A stretch of DNA of 64,000 bases from contig NC_135051.1 of the NCBI RefSeq assembly GCF_051014685.1, positions 15,457,557-15,521,556 of the forward strand. Reading direction: 5' to 3'. This DNA is from Ptiloglossa arizonensis. Its lineage: Eukaryota; Arthropoda; Insecta; Hymenoptera; Colletidae. Positions 1 through 14,707 of the stretch are shown here, one piece after another; within the stretch, counting starts at the first letter, position 1; each line of letters opens with the position of its first letter. Made by a program: the position numbers and the translations under genes. Below the pieces are notes generated by a model that was not told the DNA's origin, ran no database searches, and was given only the letters and a program-made list of their open reading frames with translations.

Positions 1-2133
1 TTCATAATAACGTAGAAATAAAAGTATATATAGTTTCGTTTAAAAAGGAAAAGGTATCGTCGATCTTGAAAAATTGAAGAACACATCACCTTGAAGGAAC
101 AACGAAAATTCCTCCTTCAGAATAATCCAAATTGTATCCTACAGAGTTTTCATCTGCGCCTTCGAAATCAAAGGAGATATACAACTGTACCGTTTCTCGT
201 AACTCACCCTGTACATCGCGGTCCACTCTCGATCGTCGCGGTTCTACACACGAGTTCAGGGGGATTAATCTTTAACAGGCCTCTCGACTGTCGCGGTTCT
301 ACGTAGTACAAATTCGAGGATTAACCACGGATCGTCGAAACACTCGTTAATTCGCAGCTCGGTGTCCGAACCATGTCCCGTCGAAATTAGAATGATTAAT
401 TGGACCGCGTTTGACGCGACTCTGTACACGCATCGAGACTCGAGAGTCTGTTATTTATCTACGTTCGGTGCAACTCGTACACGACTCGCCAATATTTGGG
501 CCCGATTAAACAACACTGACCGTATTGCAACGTAGAAGAGAAAAAAAGAATCGCTCGCAACGAACGTTGACTCGGGTCTTGAAGGCCCAAAATTTAAATA
601 CAGATAACGGTTGTTGTGTTGTGAATACTTTCATCTTGCAAACGTTACGATATGTGATTCGATGGAAGAGCAACGAAAAATAATGACCATCAAAACGATG
701 AACGCTCAAGAGCGACTGACTGGTCGTGCAGCCTCTCGGGCCCATTTATAAGCTCCCCTCGTACGGTGGGCCCCAGAACCGTGGGAAACCGGATCCCATT
801 GGTCGAGTGAACGATCCCACGTGTTTGCTGCGTTTTCATGGATACATCGATCGTAGACATTGACGTCGTTCTCCTGGGAAATTGATTATGATTCCCGGAA
901 TTGTGTATGATCGAAAGCTGCCAATCACTGCCTGATTATTAGTCGATCGGTGCTTGTGGTTGTTTATTGAATTTGTTCGGAGATAAGTCCTCTGAACGAA
1001 ATATTGAAGCGAGATTTCAATGAAAATCGATACGTTGGATTCTTTAATATTTTCTATTGACTATTCGTAAATCGATTTAATGCACACGTTGAATTATCAA
1101 GGTTTGATTAATTCGATAACGAAAGGTCATTACTTGTACAGCATAATTTAGTGTCAATGACAGATATAGATAACAATTTATGTTTCGTTTTAAGAACTGG
1201 TAAAGTTTATTGATTCTTTCGTCAGGTTCGTATTATAGCTTAGTAAGAAATTGATATTAATATTTTATGTTAACTAGAGCATAGATGGTTCAATGTTGTT
1301 AGAAAATCAAACGAGTTAGAGGTTATTTAGAATTATTGAATTTTCTTCTTAGATTGATATTGAATTCTTGACATGTATTGAAATTCTTGTCTCAAAGAAC
1401 TACAATTGTTCAGTTTTTGTTCTGTATTTTATTTCATTTTGTTATATTATCGGAATGAAGTTATCATGTAGGTAGCTAAGACTCCAATTATATTGCGGAA
1501 GAGTGATTCAATCGAGAATCTCATTTGATGATACTTAGATCGGTAAGAGTGGGCCCAAGGGCACTTTTGAAAAATACCTCTATGATAGTTCTGTGGTCCT
1601 GCTTCTTGAAGACACGATAATTGGCTTTCACTTTTTTGTCGTACAAACATGCGTGGAATTTCGATCTTCATTTACAATTAATTGCCTCTTCCGAGATTAT
1701 CAATGCAATGTTTAATTTAACTTGCGAAAATATCGAATTAAAAATTCATTTTTATTTCAAAGTACAAAAGTTATTAAGAACTTTGTTAGGTAGATCAATG
1801 AAGAGCGATTATACTGTAAAAAAAAATGTATGATAATTATAGTTTAGATATATTTACAAGGAATTTAGTATGGAAAAGTAGGAAAAATAAGAGATTTGTG
1901 CATCGAAGACAAGAAAATATAGTCGAGTGAATGGAATAGGAGAAAAGACTTAAAAAGGTAGAACAAATGAAAGACTACCAAATAAGGTTAGGGAAAAAGA
2001 GTGAGGAATGAGGTTAGGTACGCTATGCAAGAAAATAGGAAAGTAGGATTTGTGGAAAAAATAAATGAAGTAGAAAGAGTAACAGAAAGACTGTAACAGA
2101 AGAAGAAAATGGAGGTAAAAGAGATCTTAATAG

Positions 2134-2450
2134 AAAGAAAAGCGTACCAAATAAAGATGGATGCTTTGCAAAGAAAAAAATAAATGAAGCATGCAAAACA
2201 AAATTATTACTTTTCCATTCTCATGTTTTATAAAGAAATCCTCTAAGATCCAATTAAAGTAAGACATTTTTAAATAAATTTTTAGAGAAATTATAGAGAA
2301 AAGAGTACCAAATAAAGATGGACGCTTCGCGAAGAAAAAAATAAATGAAGCATGCAAAACAAAATTATTACTTTTCCATTCTCATGTTTTACAAAGAAAT
2401 CCTCCATGATACAATCAAAGTAAAACATTTTTAAATAAATTACTTAAAGA
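2134..2450. repeat. Tandem duplication, 161-bp unit
   Basis: Two adjacent copies start at about 2134 and 2295. The stretch TACCAAATAAAGATGGA occurs at 2145 and again at 2306, and the similarity continues through an A-rich run and the string CATTCTCATGTTTTA. A few substitutions separate the copies, so the duplication is fairly recent. Short ORFs crossing it are fragments on the complementary strand and are not genes. Confidence 0.85.
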
Positions 2451-5128
2451 AAACTGTAAGGAAATGACAAGTGCCTCTCATTCGATCAGAAAAAATGATT
2501 GTAATAAAACAAACATGGGCAAAAAACTATTTACATAATTAGTTTGCTTATCTTCGCGAAAAATTACACGATTATTTTAGTTGTTTGATAGTAAATCACT
2601 TTAAGCGTTTGCTTCTACGTCTACATTAATTTCTCACAGTGATAAACGTGTTTAATGTATCAGGAAAGTGTTATTCAAATTAGTTACGCAAGAGTTCATT
2701 GCCTTCACGTTCTACGGAATATTTCTAATGTTATCGAATCGTATACGTGGATCGTTTGAATCATTCTTCTCTTCACTTAACACAGTATTTACCGTACATA
2801 GTTTCTCGGTTTTATTATTAAAAAATCATTGCAATAAAAGTATTTACTATTTGTACATTTCTTTGATGCTATGTCTGGTCTCAAATAAATTTATCCGGTA
2901 ACCAGAAAACGATATTTTATTAAATACCGAATCATAGAATTCTGTAATATTCTGAATATTTTCATTTAGGTATACAAATTACTAGAAACGTACATTAATG
3001 AAAATAATCATTTCAAAGAAAAATGTATAAGTATTCTTGAATAGAGATAGATCCTTGAATTTATTACTGTAACAACGTAAGGTGAAATTGATGTACGTAA
3101 CTCTCTTATGTTAACAAAAGTATGTATTATACTATTGACAGAAACTATAATAGATACCAATACTATTCACTGATTGTTCAAGCTTAAGAAATAACCAAGA
3201 AATAATACATAGCAATTCTTTAAAAATAGAAACTACCGTATAAAAAGTAATTCGTACAATAGAATCTTCAAACGTTAAATACTGAAAATAAACAACGATA
3301 CATTTTTTAATTCTATGCCTTCAATTTACATCAGACGATAAGAATTGTTTCACTTTCCGTACGATCTATCCATTATTTTAAAAATACCTAACTTTAGCAG
3401 AAGACAGCAGCCATTTGAAGAAACGAATCGGCCATGTTTCCTTTAAAGTACCTTCAGAAATCTTCCTTCCGGACTTTTCTGTTTTCCTGGCTCTTCTGGG
3501 CATGTTAATTGGCTTGTGGGATTTTCACGCGCACCCTCACAAATCACTGTCACCGAATTTCAACCATTTGAGGAATACTACGTGTCATTCCTAACAGCCT
3601 ATTCCAATCGTCGTCGCTAACGAACGCTTTTTTATTGCCGGATGAATGTGTGGCGTCGAAAACGTCGTCATCGATGTACTCGCGTGTGGAAAACGTTGCT
3701 CCTTGAACGTCCTGGTCCTCTGGAAAAGGAGCCATAAAAAATAATCGATTCTCCGTTGATCGTGTCTCGACGTACGTGTCTCGTGGTCCTCGACGATCGA
3801 GTAATCTTCGATAGTTGTTTTCTCAGGTGTCAGGAAATCATGTGACAGCTTCCAAAATTTCCGTCGGAACGCATCTTCTTAGATTTCCTGAGATCCTGTT
3901 ATTAGAAGGACAGTTAATTGGCTTTCATTTTTTTTCTAACGCACGTTTTTCTCGACCATTTGATTTCTCGTATTTCTGGTTCTCTGGTATCCCGTGCGTT
4001 TCAAGTTCGTTTTTTCCCCGTTGGCACTGCCCGTATCAAGCTCCACGGCACTATTGTCCAATTAAATTCTAATCGACGCGCGACGCATATCGAAGGACTC
4101 GTTATTGACTCATTTGAATTTTGTTTAAGACACCTCTCGACATTTCTGGTTTCCTTTCCCAAGGCTACTCAAATGTCACCGACCTTATCGCGAGATCTTT
4201 CAGGTTAGGAAGGGTTTCGATGCTTAGAAGCAACATAGAATCCTAATAACTTGTACTTGGGCAAACCCTTTCACTTTTGCGCTAGAAAAACGTACACGTT
4301 CTCTTTATGGATTTAACGTTATCGATAACTGGGGAATTTTATCGAGATTTTTCCAAAATCGTTATCGATTGCAACACGTTTCGTTTTAGTTGGGACAACT
4401 GTGTACATTTCAGAGCCGAAAAAGAAAACAGGGCTCTTTCCTTTGATTTTTCGTAATTTCCATTTATTCATATGTAGCAATGATTATATACTTTCAGTTT
4501 GTTCGATTACTATCGTTAATTTATTTGTCCGTTGATTTATTAGTCAGTATGATTTATTAGTCTTAATTAATGATTCCTATTTATTATTTCTAAGACGTTT
4601 CCTTGCGGATCGTGGCTTTCGATATTCTGTGATGGAAACTCGTAAATCATTAATAGTTAAACAAGTAAATTAATCGAAATTCATTACAAAATGTCAATAT
4701 ATTGTCGAAGTGATCAAAGGACGTATAAAAAGTCGTCAAATATTTCAAAAACAGTTCGATATCCGAAAAAGTAGACGACAAAATGTAAAATACACATAAA
4801 TTCGATTATGGTGATATTCACACTTTGAACGCACTTTTGACAACTTTCCTATCGTTTCTCAAGAAAGTGATAAGGACATTTTTTGTCCTTTGGAAGACAC
4901 TCTAAATGATCCTGTATAAATTTTTCATTTCTAGGCTATGTCAAAAATGAGTATTTTTCAATACCCTCCTTTTATAAAAAAAAATATCAAACACTTTTTA
5001 AAATAGAAACAAAATGATTGCAAGTATCATTAAAATACGATTACTTTATATGTATACCAAATTTCGTGAAGGATTGGAGTATTGAACTTGTTAAGAACAT
5101 TAGGCGGGAACAAATATTTGCGAGGAAA

Positions 5129-5151
5129 ATGGTGTTAAATTTTAACACCAT
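5129..5151. repeat. Perfect short palindrome
   Basis: The arms ATGGTGTTAAA (5129-5139) and TTTAACACCAT (5141-5151) are exact reverse complements around one central T. It could be a protein-binding palindrome or a relic of a mobile element. No terminal repeats or target-site duplication were seen around it. Confidence 0.6.
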
Positions 5152-5727
5152 AGGGATACTGTAGTAAAATTCACCATTGAAATACAGTGATTGTTAATTC
5201 AATCTCACCACGATCATCGCTAAATGGAAATTAGTATAAAAATCGTCACCTTTGTACTCGCCCTTCGAGCGCGTCACGTGCGCCGAGAGTCTCCATATTT
5301 TGTTACCTTAGAATTCTCATAACTTGGTCAATTTTTCGAATCTCGATCCAATAATTCGGAAACTTATTTCTTACTCGACACTCGACACTTTAAGAAGACA
5401 AAGAAAGAAAGAGATCCATTTGTTTGAACGTCCAGAGCAAGAGAGCCACTTTATTGAAATTCAGGTTACGGAAGTTTTACAAATTGAAGACGAGTGGAGA
5501 CTTATTAGGAAAAGTCCACCTCCAGCATTTTACTGCGGTCCCAATAGCCGAGACGGAGATAATTGGCATGCCCATTAAGCGGTCATTTCCCTCTTAATTT
5601 CTCCGCGACCTTTCCGCTCGGTCGTTTCTTCGGACGTTCTAAATTTTCCAGAAGCAATTAAGTCCCATGGAGCGTCGTTCAACGGGACAAGTCGAGTTCT
5701 AATAACAGGATTAAGGATTCCTGTACA

Positions 5728-6367
5728 ACTCGCCATAGAAACAAAATGCACAGTCTCGACTTGTGCAATTCTGTTATTACAGAATAACTCGACAAATTTC
5801 TATAAAAGAATATTCTTCCCAGCTGGAAAATCTTCATTTAATCGAAACTTTATTCAAACACGAAGCACGTTAAATCGTATATTAAATAATTTCTTTTCTT
5901 TGTTAAAAAAATTGTCTCGAATCGACAATCTTCATTAAAGTCTCTCGACGACACAGCAATCTCCAGTTCTCGTAAATTTCAACGCTGTTCCGAACAATAT
6001 TTACATATTTTCTTCTCTACGATGCGACAAGTTTGTAAACAATATATATACACACAGCTCACCATAGAAACAAAATACACAGTCGGAATAACTCGACAAA
6101 TTTCTGTAAAAAAATATTCTTCCCAGCTGGAAAATCTTCACTTAATCGAAACTTTATTCAAACACTCAGCACGTTGAATCGTATATTAAATTATTGTCTT
6201 ATTGAAAAATTTCTTTTCTTTGTTAAAAAAAATTGTCTCGAATCGACAATCTTCGTTAAAGTCTCTCGACGACACAGCGATCTCCAGTTCTCGTAAATCT
6301 CAACGCTGTTCCGAACAGTATTTACATATTTTCTTCTCCACGATGCGACAAGTCTGTAAACAATATT
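5728..6367. repeat. Tandem duplication, ~304-329-bp unit
   Basis: Copy A (about 5728-6046) and copy B (about 6057-6367) share CCATAGAAACAAAAT, the string CCCAGCTGGAAAATCTTCA, and TTGTCTCGAATCGACAATCTT in the same order. The offset varies from 304 to 329 bp because of small insertions and deletions. Copy B runs into more GC-rich sequence after 6367. ORFs on both strands across copy B look like by-products. Confidence 0.85.
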
Positions 6368-6997
6368 CCGCGATTTTTCCGCCGGGAAACTCGGCTGTTC
6401 GAGATGCCGCGCTTTTCATGTTTGCCTGTTCTTGCAAATAGCGAATCCGATTCTCAAAGAACCCTCCTGGAATTGCTGTCACCGCGAGCGCAGTATGTTG
6501 TCCTGATGGAAAAATAAACAAGTTATCAACAAATATGTGCACGTACCATTGTGACGAATATCCACGAAACACGATCCTCGTGTTAATTCATAAGCAGTTG
6601 ACCACGGTGTTCGACACGCGATAGATAAATTTACGAGCGGATTTTTCCGCGTGCTGTGAACGAGGAAAACCTTCGTTTCCACAAACGGTAAATCAACACG
6701 CGTGCACTTATTGACGGAAAATCGTAAACGTTTTCCACCGTTTATACATTCCCGGTCACTGACTTTCCGCATGCCGATTTTCCGCGATTTTCCGTATTTC
6801 CAGCCTGGACTGCGTCGACTTTCGCGTTGTCCTGAGTCCCTGGTCGAAAGACAAACAACGCGAAGCTCTCGGGATCAGTTTATCAGGATCAGTCATCGTT
6901 GAAAGATTTTCCCAGGTATGTATTCCTTTTCCCCTCGAGTGATCTCATGGCCGTCTGTTTAAAAGTAAACCTTAAACGAGGATAAAGTAAACACGGT

Positions 6998-7030
6998 AAA
7001 TAACTTCTAACAAGTAGTTAGAAGTTATTT
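6998..7030. repeat. Short perfect hairpin
   Basis: AAATAACTTCTAA (6998-7010) pairs perfectly with TTAGAAGTTATTT (7018-7030) across a 7-base loop. The 13-bp stem is AT-rich, and its function, if any, is unknown. Confidence 0.55.
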
Positions 7031-8659
7031 CAGCTTCGTTTCGTCGTTGCATAGTTTCCTGGTAAAAGTTCGTAACAAAAAATGGAACAGTGTCCAGACT
7101 GAACTTGTGAACTTCCCGTATACCCTTTTCAATTTTTCAATTTCTCGGGCTCATGGTCCCCTAATGAAGCATCCCCAAAAAGTGGAACACCCAACGTAGG
7201 TCGAACGAGACCACGAAAATTTTCTTCGCCGACCATGCCGACTTTCTAATACCCTAATACTTTGTAAGATGTTAATCCGCTTGATTAGATGCACACAGTT
7301 ACGTTTTAACGCGATCACTTAACGCGAGGATAATCGACGGACGGTGTAATTATTTGCTAAATAAACTTAGCACGAAGTCCCCCTATGGGCACTATGATGA
7401 TGCTTCCTCCGCGATTATGGTATCTTGGGACTTGTGGCGACGTCTATGGTGTTTCTCCACCATAGAATCGCCGCATACAGATCAATACGGAATCCCACAG
7501 AGGAATAGGAAAGAAAATACGGACGAAATTGTTTGGAACTTTGTTTTGCAACGTAACGGAGATACTTGAATAATGTAACGAATCTACATTTATTTAATAT
7601 TTGAATAAAATATTGTTAAAAATTGTAGCGTTGATTTTTACGGTAATTGAGCAATAATGAAATTACTCGACGAACTTGTGTACAACAGAAGTCGTTATTT
7701 TTAATAATTATTTAGTAAAGTGTATATATATACTACTTTGTTTAAAAATATCATTTTTGGTTAACATAAATTCTACAATATGAAGAAATTGTTGTTCTTC
7801 TATAAATCGTTGCAAAGTACGAGATCTCTGGTTTGAAATCTAATTTAAGGGTAAAATGTTAATTACTAATTAAAAGCAGAAACAATGCACAGTTTTCGGG
7901 AAAAAATTGTATTCGGTAAATAATTCTAGCTTTTACGTGCATCTTTTTGCATAATTTTACACACAATTTATTATCTGTGCGGCAAATTGCATCCGATGTG
8001 TGGACGTGACAAATGACATTTTCCAGTCCAGCGTTGAAATCCCCAAGGTCCGTGTAACTGACAATGAGTTTATTGTTCTGTTTTCGAGAAATCGATCGTG
8101 ATTATCATAAATTCTCGTAACGGTGTCTTTTTCGTCCCTGTAAGCAACTTATCGGTGAAATACGCTTGATAAATAAAAGCGCACAAACATACAAATTGAA
8201 TGGAGTCTATCGTCTAGGTTTAACATCCACAAAAATTCCACTTGTGTCGTCGTTTGAATATTTCTATCCTCATAAATTTTTGCAAGGTATTTATTCTCGA
8301 CAAAAGAACGATTACTTCACCTTTAACGCGTAGAAAGAATAATTCTTTTATCAGAGTGAAACGACAGAAAATAATAATAAAAGTTCGCTAAAATTGACCT
8401 CTGTCGAATTTAATTTGTGTGGAATGTTTCTTTATTTGCATCACAAATAAGGCACGATGTTAAAATACATTTCTGAATTTGATAGAGTCGACGCTACATT
8501 GATAAAAAATAGATCGATTCGATACTTCTCGTTTGATACTCGTGGCAGAGATTCTATCTTTCTGTGATACCGAAAGGAGATTAAAAATTTTCAAGCCAAA
8601 GGGATGAATAATAACGAATATTGCGGACTACTGGGTATCGATGGTGTAGAGAAAGCAGG

Positions 8660-8735
8660 ACACAGTGAACGAGGAAGGGAGAGAAAAAAGAAGGGGGGTA
8701 AAGAGAAAGAGACGCAACAAAGAGGGGAAGGGGGG
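8660..8735 (+). repeat. Purine-rich tract with G runs
   Basis: The plus strand is nearly all purine over about 75 bases and has G runs of 4 to 6 separated by A-rich spacers. It could form a triplex or a G-quadruplex, but only as an inference from composition. Confidence 0.5.
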
Positions 8736-11700
8736 TGCATCTAATTTGATTTAATTAGAATAAATTTGCTTGCATAAAAGGCAGCAAGGAGGGGCATGCT
8801 CCACGCCAACCATATTAGCCTGGTAGCTAAATTTATCGAATTATGCGTAGTTCGTTCAACTCATATCAATTGTAAATTCATGATGAACGTCGAACGATAA
8901 CCACACAAAGTCCATTCGTCTTTCATTCTTTATTTTTCAGTTATAATTCAGTTACGTTTCCAGAATTTATTTCTGTCTTTTTCCTACGGTAATTTATACA
9001 AGAATGATAATTAATTTGAAAATTATGGAAACTTTATGTTACAAAACTTATTTATTTAAAACTATTTAAAATACTAATTTAATTTACTATTTATTTAAAA
9101 TTATTTCAGAGAAAGAATTTAACATTCTCTTAAGTTTGCTCGTAAGATATTGCTCGTGGAAAATTAATTATATTTAATCGATTAAACGATGATACAAAAA
9201 CTCTTGACGAGAATGAAAGATGTTAACATTAACTCTTACCGAAGGATCCGCGAAACATTTAGTTTATTTGTTTCATCCATGAAAGGTTAACGTATTATCT
9301 GTAAAAATTGACAGTTATTTTGCTTGAAATTGTTCAATATGTTACCCATGAATTGGTTACAACACATTTTGACAACAAAGCGTATAAACTTTACGTAAGA
9401 CTTTCAACGAGAGATACCTTCCACGAGGAAATGTAAAATGGAACCACGACGGCCATACTAAATCGTAATCATGCTTCCTGGGCGTGGTAAAAGAGTTTCG
9501 ATGGTCCCCATCGAAAAAGATGACTCTACTCCTGTCCATTCATGCTTCCCTTGCCCCTAAGTGGTACGACCTTCGACGTGGACCCTTAACCCTTTTCGTC
9601 CGAGCTAATTAACACCATTTTGTGAGATCCATAATTACTCGAATTTAGCTGTTGCACGTGGATATTGGACTATCGCGAATGAAGTCACCTTAGGGAGAGT
9701 CTAGAACGCTGCTGAGAAGTGGGAAGGTTTTCATGGTGACCATGAGACACGTTCCTCTTCGTTCATGGTGTTCTGGTACACGAAGCCACATGGCTTTTGT
9801 TCGTGTTCTGATCTGCTTCAAGATGGTACCCATTAAGTGTACACGTGTAAATCTCGACGCCAGCGAATGAATAGAAATTTATTCAATTATTTTCTTTCAA
9901 TCTTCTATTGTTCAAACTACCTGGACGCGTCAGATTTTATATCTCGTTAAAGACACTTGCAAATCTGAATACGTAAATACAAATAATGCACGAAGTTAGA
10001 ATGTAATCGTCAGATAGAGTAAGTTAAAATTTTAAATGCTTAAAAACCATAAGATGGTGACCTGATGAAAACCCTTCGTGACAACTGCTTCCTGCACTTC
10101 CTGGCGTCCTAGTAAGATAGAACTCGATCATTTATCGCATTTAACCCTTTCACGACATCAAACATCATGCTCCAATTTCGTCCCTTCCAAGTCTCAACGT
10201 CGATGATTCAACTCGATGAACTCTTGAATGGCCTTGTTTCCCTGATAGGTTTCTAGATCATCCCGAACCCCTTGAGACAAACTTCGTTTATGTTTTTCTA
10301 ATCAATCGAAAGGTACAAATACCCTATCTTTTGCATTGAATACGCTTCTTAAAACGAACTTGAAATATTTCCAACGTGGAAATTCCATTTTGCCCAAACC
10401 GCAAGACGTCAGAGAAGAGAAACATTTGAATAATCGCCACCCTGATTTTTTATTACACACTTCCTAATTATCAAATTTGTTTCTATCGTTAATATCGTTA
10501 TCGACACTGTTCATTCTTTGCTACTTCAGTACACAAGTACACAAATACACAAGTCTCGTTTCATTATACAAATACTCGCTACATTGATGTAACGTAAAAT
10601 ATCAGTATACTTAAAATTATTCAATAAAAAAACTCATCGATTTTTACCAAAGTATCTAAATTCTTCTACAAATTTACCTAACCCGGTACAACTCAGTTCC
10701 TGAACAAAGTCATTTATCGCATCGAGGATCCTGATGTGGAATAACAATTACGAAAAAAAAAAATATGTAGAATCGATACGTTTGGGTGCGATATCAATAC
10801 GGTGAATAATAAAGCGTGCCCTAAACGCACGTGCAAAGGAAGGATCCTTCCTCGTGATCCTGATACCTTGTTCCCTAGAAATTCGAGGCAGCTTAGAAAC
10901 CTCGGCCCTTTTCCCACGTGACGCAGTAACTCGAACCGTGTCTAACCACTCGAAACTCGTCCCATCACCCCCTTTTCCACACATCGTGACGACGACCCAT
11001 GTCGCGCTGAAAGACTTCCTCTTCGTACTTCCTACTTCTCTGCTTCATATGTGGAAGGCTGCGTGTCCCCAAGTCACATACTCTCTCTTATGCGTGTCAC
11101 ACACGTGTAATCCCAACGCGCCAGATGCGGATTGCTTGTTCAGCTTCAGACTCGCGGGTTACCTTTTTTTTTTCCACGTGGTTTTCGCCACGCCGCGGGA
11201 ACTGTGACGTTCGAATCTCGTAACGCGATACTACACGTGTATTTTTTCAGTACGCGCGTTGCCCACTATTGGGAATTCTTTCCTGTTTTTCTAGTAACAG
11301 GAAATTATCCGTTAGATCGACACGTTACCGGTTCAGAGAACGAAACATAACATTTTTACGTACTATTTTCTACGTATTTAATTTTACCAGAAACTAGCGT
11401 TTCCTTTTTGTAGCTCGCGTAGAAGCGAATTATGCGACGATTTATCTGAAAATTCATTCAGTTGGAACCTTTAAGATACGAATCGTATTGTCTTCGTATA
11501 TTTTTTTCTGCGAACAGTTTGGAGTATTTAATTTTTAAATGTAATTTATGTAACAAAATAGTAATTCTTTGATAGATAATATTGACAGAAAGTAAGATAC
11601 AACGTGTTATGTAACATTTCTATGAAATATGTCTTAAAGTATTCTTGGTTAGACTTCTTAGGCAGTTTTTACCTAACTAGTAACACTCATTGTAGAATAA

Positions 11701-12342
11701 ATTTTTAATTAAAAGTAGACTAACGAATTAAACATCTATGACTTCTTTGTTGAATTTACGTAAACGTGTATTAAACGTATTTTATTATTAAATATATGTG
11801 TGTAAGAACATGAAGTGTGAAACCATTTCACTGACATACTTAACGGAGGTACGGTACGTAAAATCAATTCGAGAAAGTATTTAGTTTCCGTCAACGTGGG
11901 TGCCCTATGAAACCCTCCTGCAGCGGCTGAAACTCTGGTAAAAAAGGTCACATCGGAGACCTTTTTCCATATTGACCGTACCTAACCCTATTCATAGAAT
12001 TCTTTCGCCACCGCACCCCTATCGTAACGTCTGAGGAGCAACCCCCTGTCCTTGATGTTCCTCTAGTCCTGAAATATCTCAAAGAGCACGTGGACGTTAA
12101 ACACAGACAGTACGATCATCTCATAAAACGAAACAAATCAGAATAATACACGAGAAACAATATTTACCTGAATATATAATTTTCAAACGCCACGGTACAA
12201 ATTTTCCATTTCTCAACATTTGTATCACGCTCCGATGAAAATATATGTTACAAATTCATCTTTCTTTACACGTATGAATATTTATATTCGATGTACGACG
12301 AGAAGTCACGTTTACCATTTAATAAACGCGAACCCAGATACG

Positions 12343-12365
12343 AGTGTCCTGGTTACCAGGACACT
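12343..12365. repeat. Perfect 11-bp-arm palindrome
   Basis: AGTGTCCTGGT (12343-12353) and ACCAGGACACT (12355-12365) are exact reverse complements around one base. It is GC-richer than its surroundings. It resembles a dyad binding site, but I do not recognise the factor. Confidence 0.55.
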
Positions 12366-13610
12366 TCGCCCCACTTTACTTCCTCCTGATTCATATTCCC
12401 TTGCTACCAAAGTAGATCACTCAAACTAGAAATTTCAATGCTCCCGTGTCACCTCGGGTTACCCTCCTTTAATCGACGAAAAGAGCTTTCTATGTAGCAA
12501 GGGTACATAAATATCGCATACACTTCAAACGGTTGTCGTTTACTCGTTTCTCAACCACGAAGCTGCCTGTGGATATTCAAACTTGACACACAAGTTTTCA
12601 TAACCCTTTACCTATTACACAGTATGCCCTATTTGGAACCCAATAAAAAAAACAATCTCTGAAAAGGTTGAGATCATTTCACAGGACTTGTGTATTACAA
12701 TACTGTGGATAATTATAAATTCAATCTAACTTTTACAGTTTTAATAATACTGAAACAAAAATAAGCCGATCAATAAAAATTTTCTTCTTTGGAAATCTGA
12801 AAAGAAGAAAATTTTCTTTTGAGAATCTTTTTTAAAGTTGTGAAACAAGAAGTTGAGTTAAATATAAAATCAATACTGATTTTTATATATTTTTATTCAA
12901 TATTTCGTCCAGTTTCCTTTATTTTTCATAACTTTTGTAATTACTAGGAACACTATCAGTTAGTGTATTTTTGTTAAAAAATAAGTTTCATTTTTAATAT
13001 CTCTCCAAGTCGACTCTATTCTCTTCTTGGGTAGAAGGGTATTATTGATTGGTGGGTTCGTGTCCAAACTCAGTGTTGGTCATGATAATAATTCAATTCC
13101 GTTTTAAACTACTTTTATGTAGAAGAAGCTACTATAGATAAGAGATCTTATTATCTTTTATAACTGTTATGACAATAATAATCGAGAGAGAAAAGACATC
13201 TGGACTGTCCAAATTGAAATTATATTTTTCAGTAAATTTAGTCTAATATTGATATAACATTTTCGTAATGCTAGTTTCCGCAAACATTTTCATATTTAAA
13301 TTTACCAGGGTTTGCAAGTTATTTTCTTACCAGATAGGTATCACATTGTAATTTAACTACAATTTTATATATTTCTCTTAAAAATTGTACGTTTTACAGT
13401 TAAGAAACATCATATCGGTCGTCCTGATCACCGATTCTTGTCATAATTTACAATATTACCTTTAGAACATTTTTCATAATACTACCATCTCTTAATTGTA
13501 TTCAATTTATCATTGAGTTTTCTGACAGCTCTTTGCATCGACCATTTTTTGTTTTTCTATATTACTTAATTGTACTAATTAATATACGTGTAAACAACCA
13601 AAAACTAAAT

Positions 13611-13747
13611 GATAATTTTTTAGAATGTATATTTATCGGGTGCAGAGAAACGTGCTTAACAAGTGATTTGTTAAACACGACTGTTAAGCACGTTTCTCTG
13701 CGTTCGATGCTCTAACGTCCACTAAATATACATTCTAAAAAATTATC
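13611..13747. repeat. Long near-perfect hairpin (MITE-like or small-RNA hairpin)
   Basis: There are two nested perfect stems. The outer stem is 25 bp (13611-13635 with 13723-13747). The inner stem is 19 bp (GCAGAGAAACGTGCTTAAC, 13642-13660, with 13683-13701). The terminal loop is 22 nt and the two side gaps are 6 and 21 nt. A transcript of either strand would fold into a hairpin of about 137 nt. Small palindromic MITEs, hairpin siRNA loci and young miRNA precursors can all look like this. I saw no clear target-site duplication and no known miRNA seed. A 60-codon ORF crossing it is a chance ORF. Confidence 0.75.
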
Positions 13748-14707
13748 ATCTGACAGCAACAGACTAAAACGATAAAATAGAAGGGAATATTCGTACGTGT
13801 TATTTAATCCGAGAAGTTATTTCTGTTACGAAAGATGAAGTAAAACTCGTACAATAGAGAGTTAACGAGCAGTCTGAATGTCGGGATAATTTCACGACGC
13901 GGGATTTTACTTCATGGACATCTATTACTGTTATCAGGAAAATGATTCGAACAGGTCGGACATTAGAGAGCTATTTCTCGGCCACGCCCCAGCATTTGAA
14001 AATGCTTCTTCGAGTCCTATACTCCCCTGGCCACTAATTAGGGAACTCTATTCAGTTGTTCGCCCCAGGGTGGCGCGCCTTACGTCTCCGCGGGAACTTT
14101 CTATGCATTCTAATAGGACCGGGATAATAGTCGTCCCTCGAATGGCTGAGCGCCGACGGTTCATGAATATATCATGAAGCCGACCGATGTCTGTCGCTTG
14201 ATAAAATAGAAGGTAAGGGTCGTGGATGATTTAATCACATATTGAACGTGTCGCGTTAATTAACGAGTTTTGTTTTCTAACACTTGGAAGGCGTGCCACG
14301 GTGATCTACGTGTGCATTTACTGATAGTAAAACTATGTAGATGCTTCTCGTTTCGATTTAGTACTTCGTGCGATCGTGTATCATTGGTAAAAACGTTTTC
14401 ATTGGTTCGAGCAGCTATTTTGATGCGACGTCTTTGAATAAGTGTTGAACTGTAAAAATAATTTTAACATTCTTGATCATCTTCAGCAAGAGAATGTTCT
14501 TTCTGAAAGAATTAATGGAATCGATTAAGTTTTTGTATGAATATATTGTATACGATTTAACAAATTTGATGTGCACTTGAGTAGAATAGTTTGGTATGGA
14601 GAGGGGTGGATAAATTATTTACATCGTATAATGTCTCCCTTCGGATTCAACAATTTCTATAAAAAAATATTTATTATAGTTTCGTCGTTGACTTGAAAGT
14701 CAAAGTG

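Noticed and set aside
3550..3735. 61-codon minus ORF rich in Asp
   Set aside because: Looks protein-like in part, but it is short, unspliced, has no recognisable domain, and no neighbouring exon was found.
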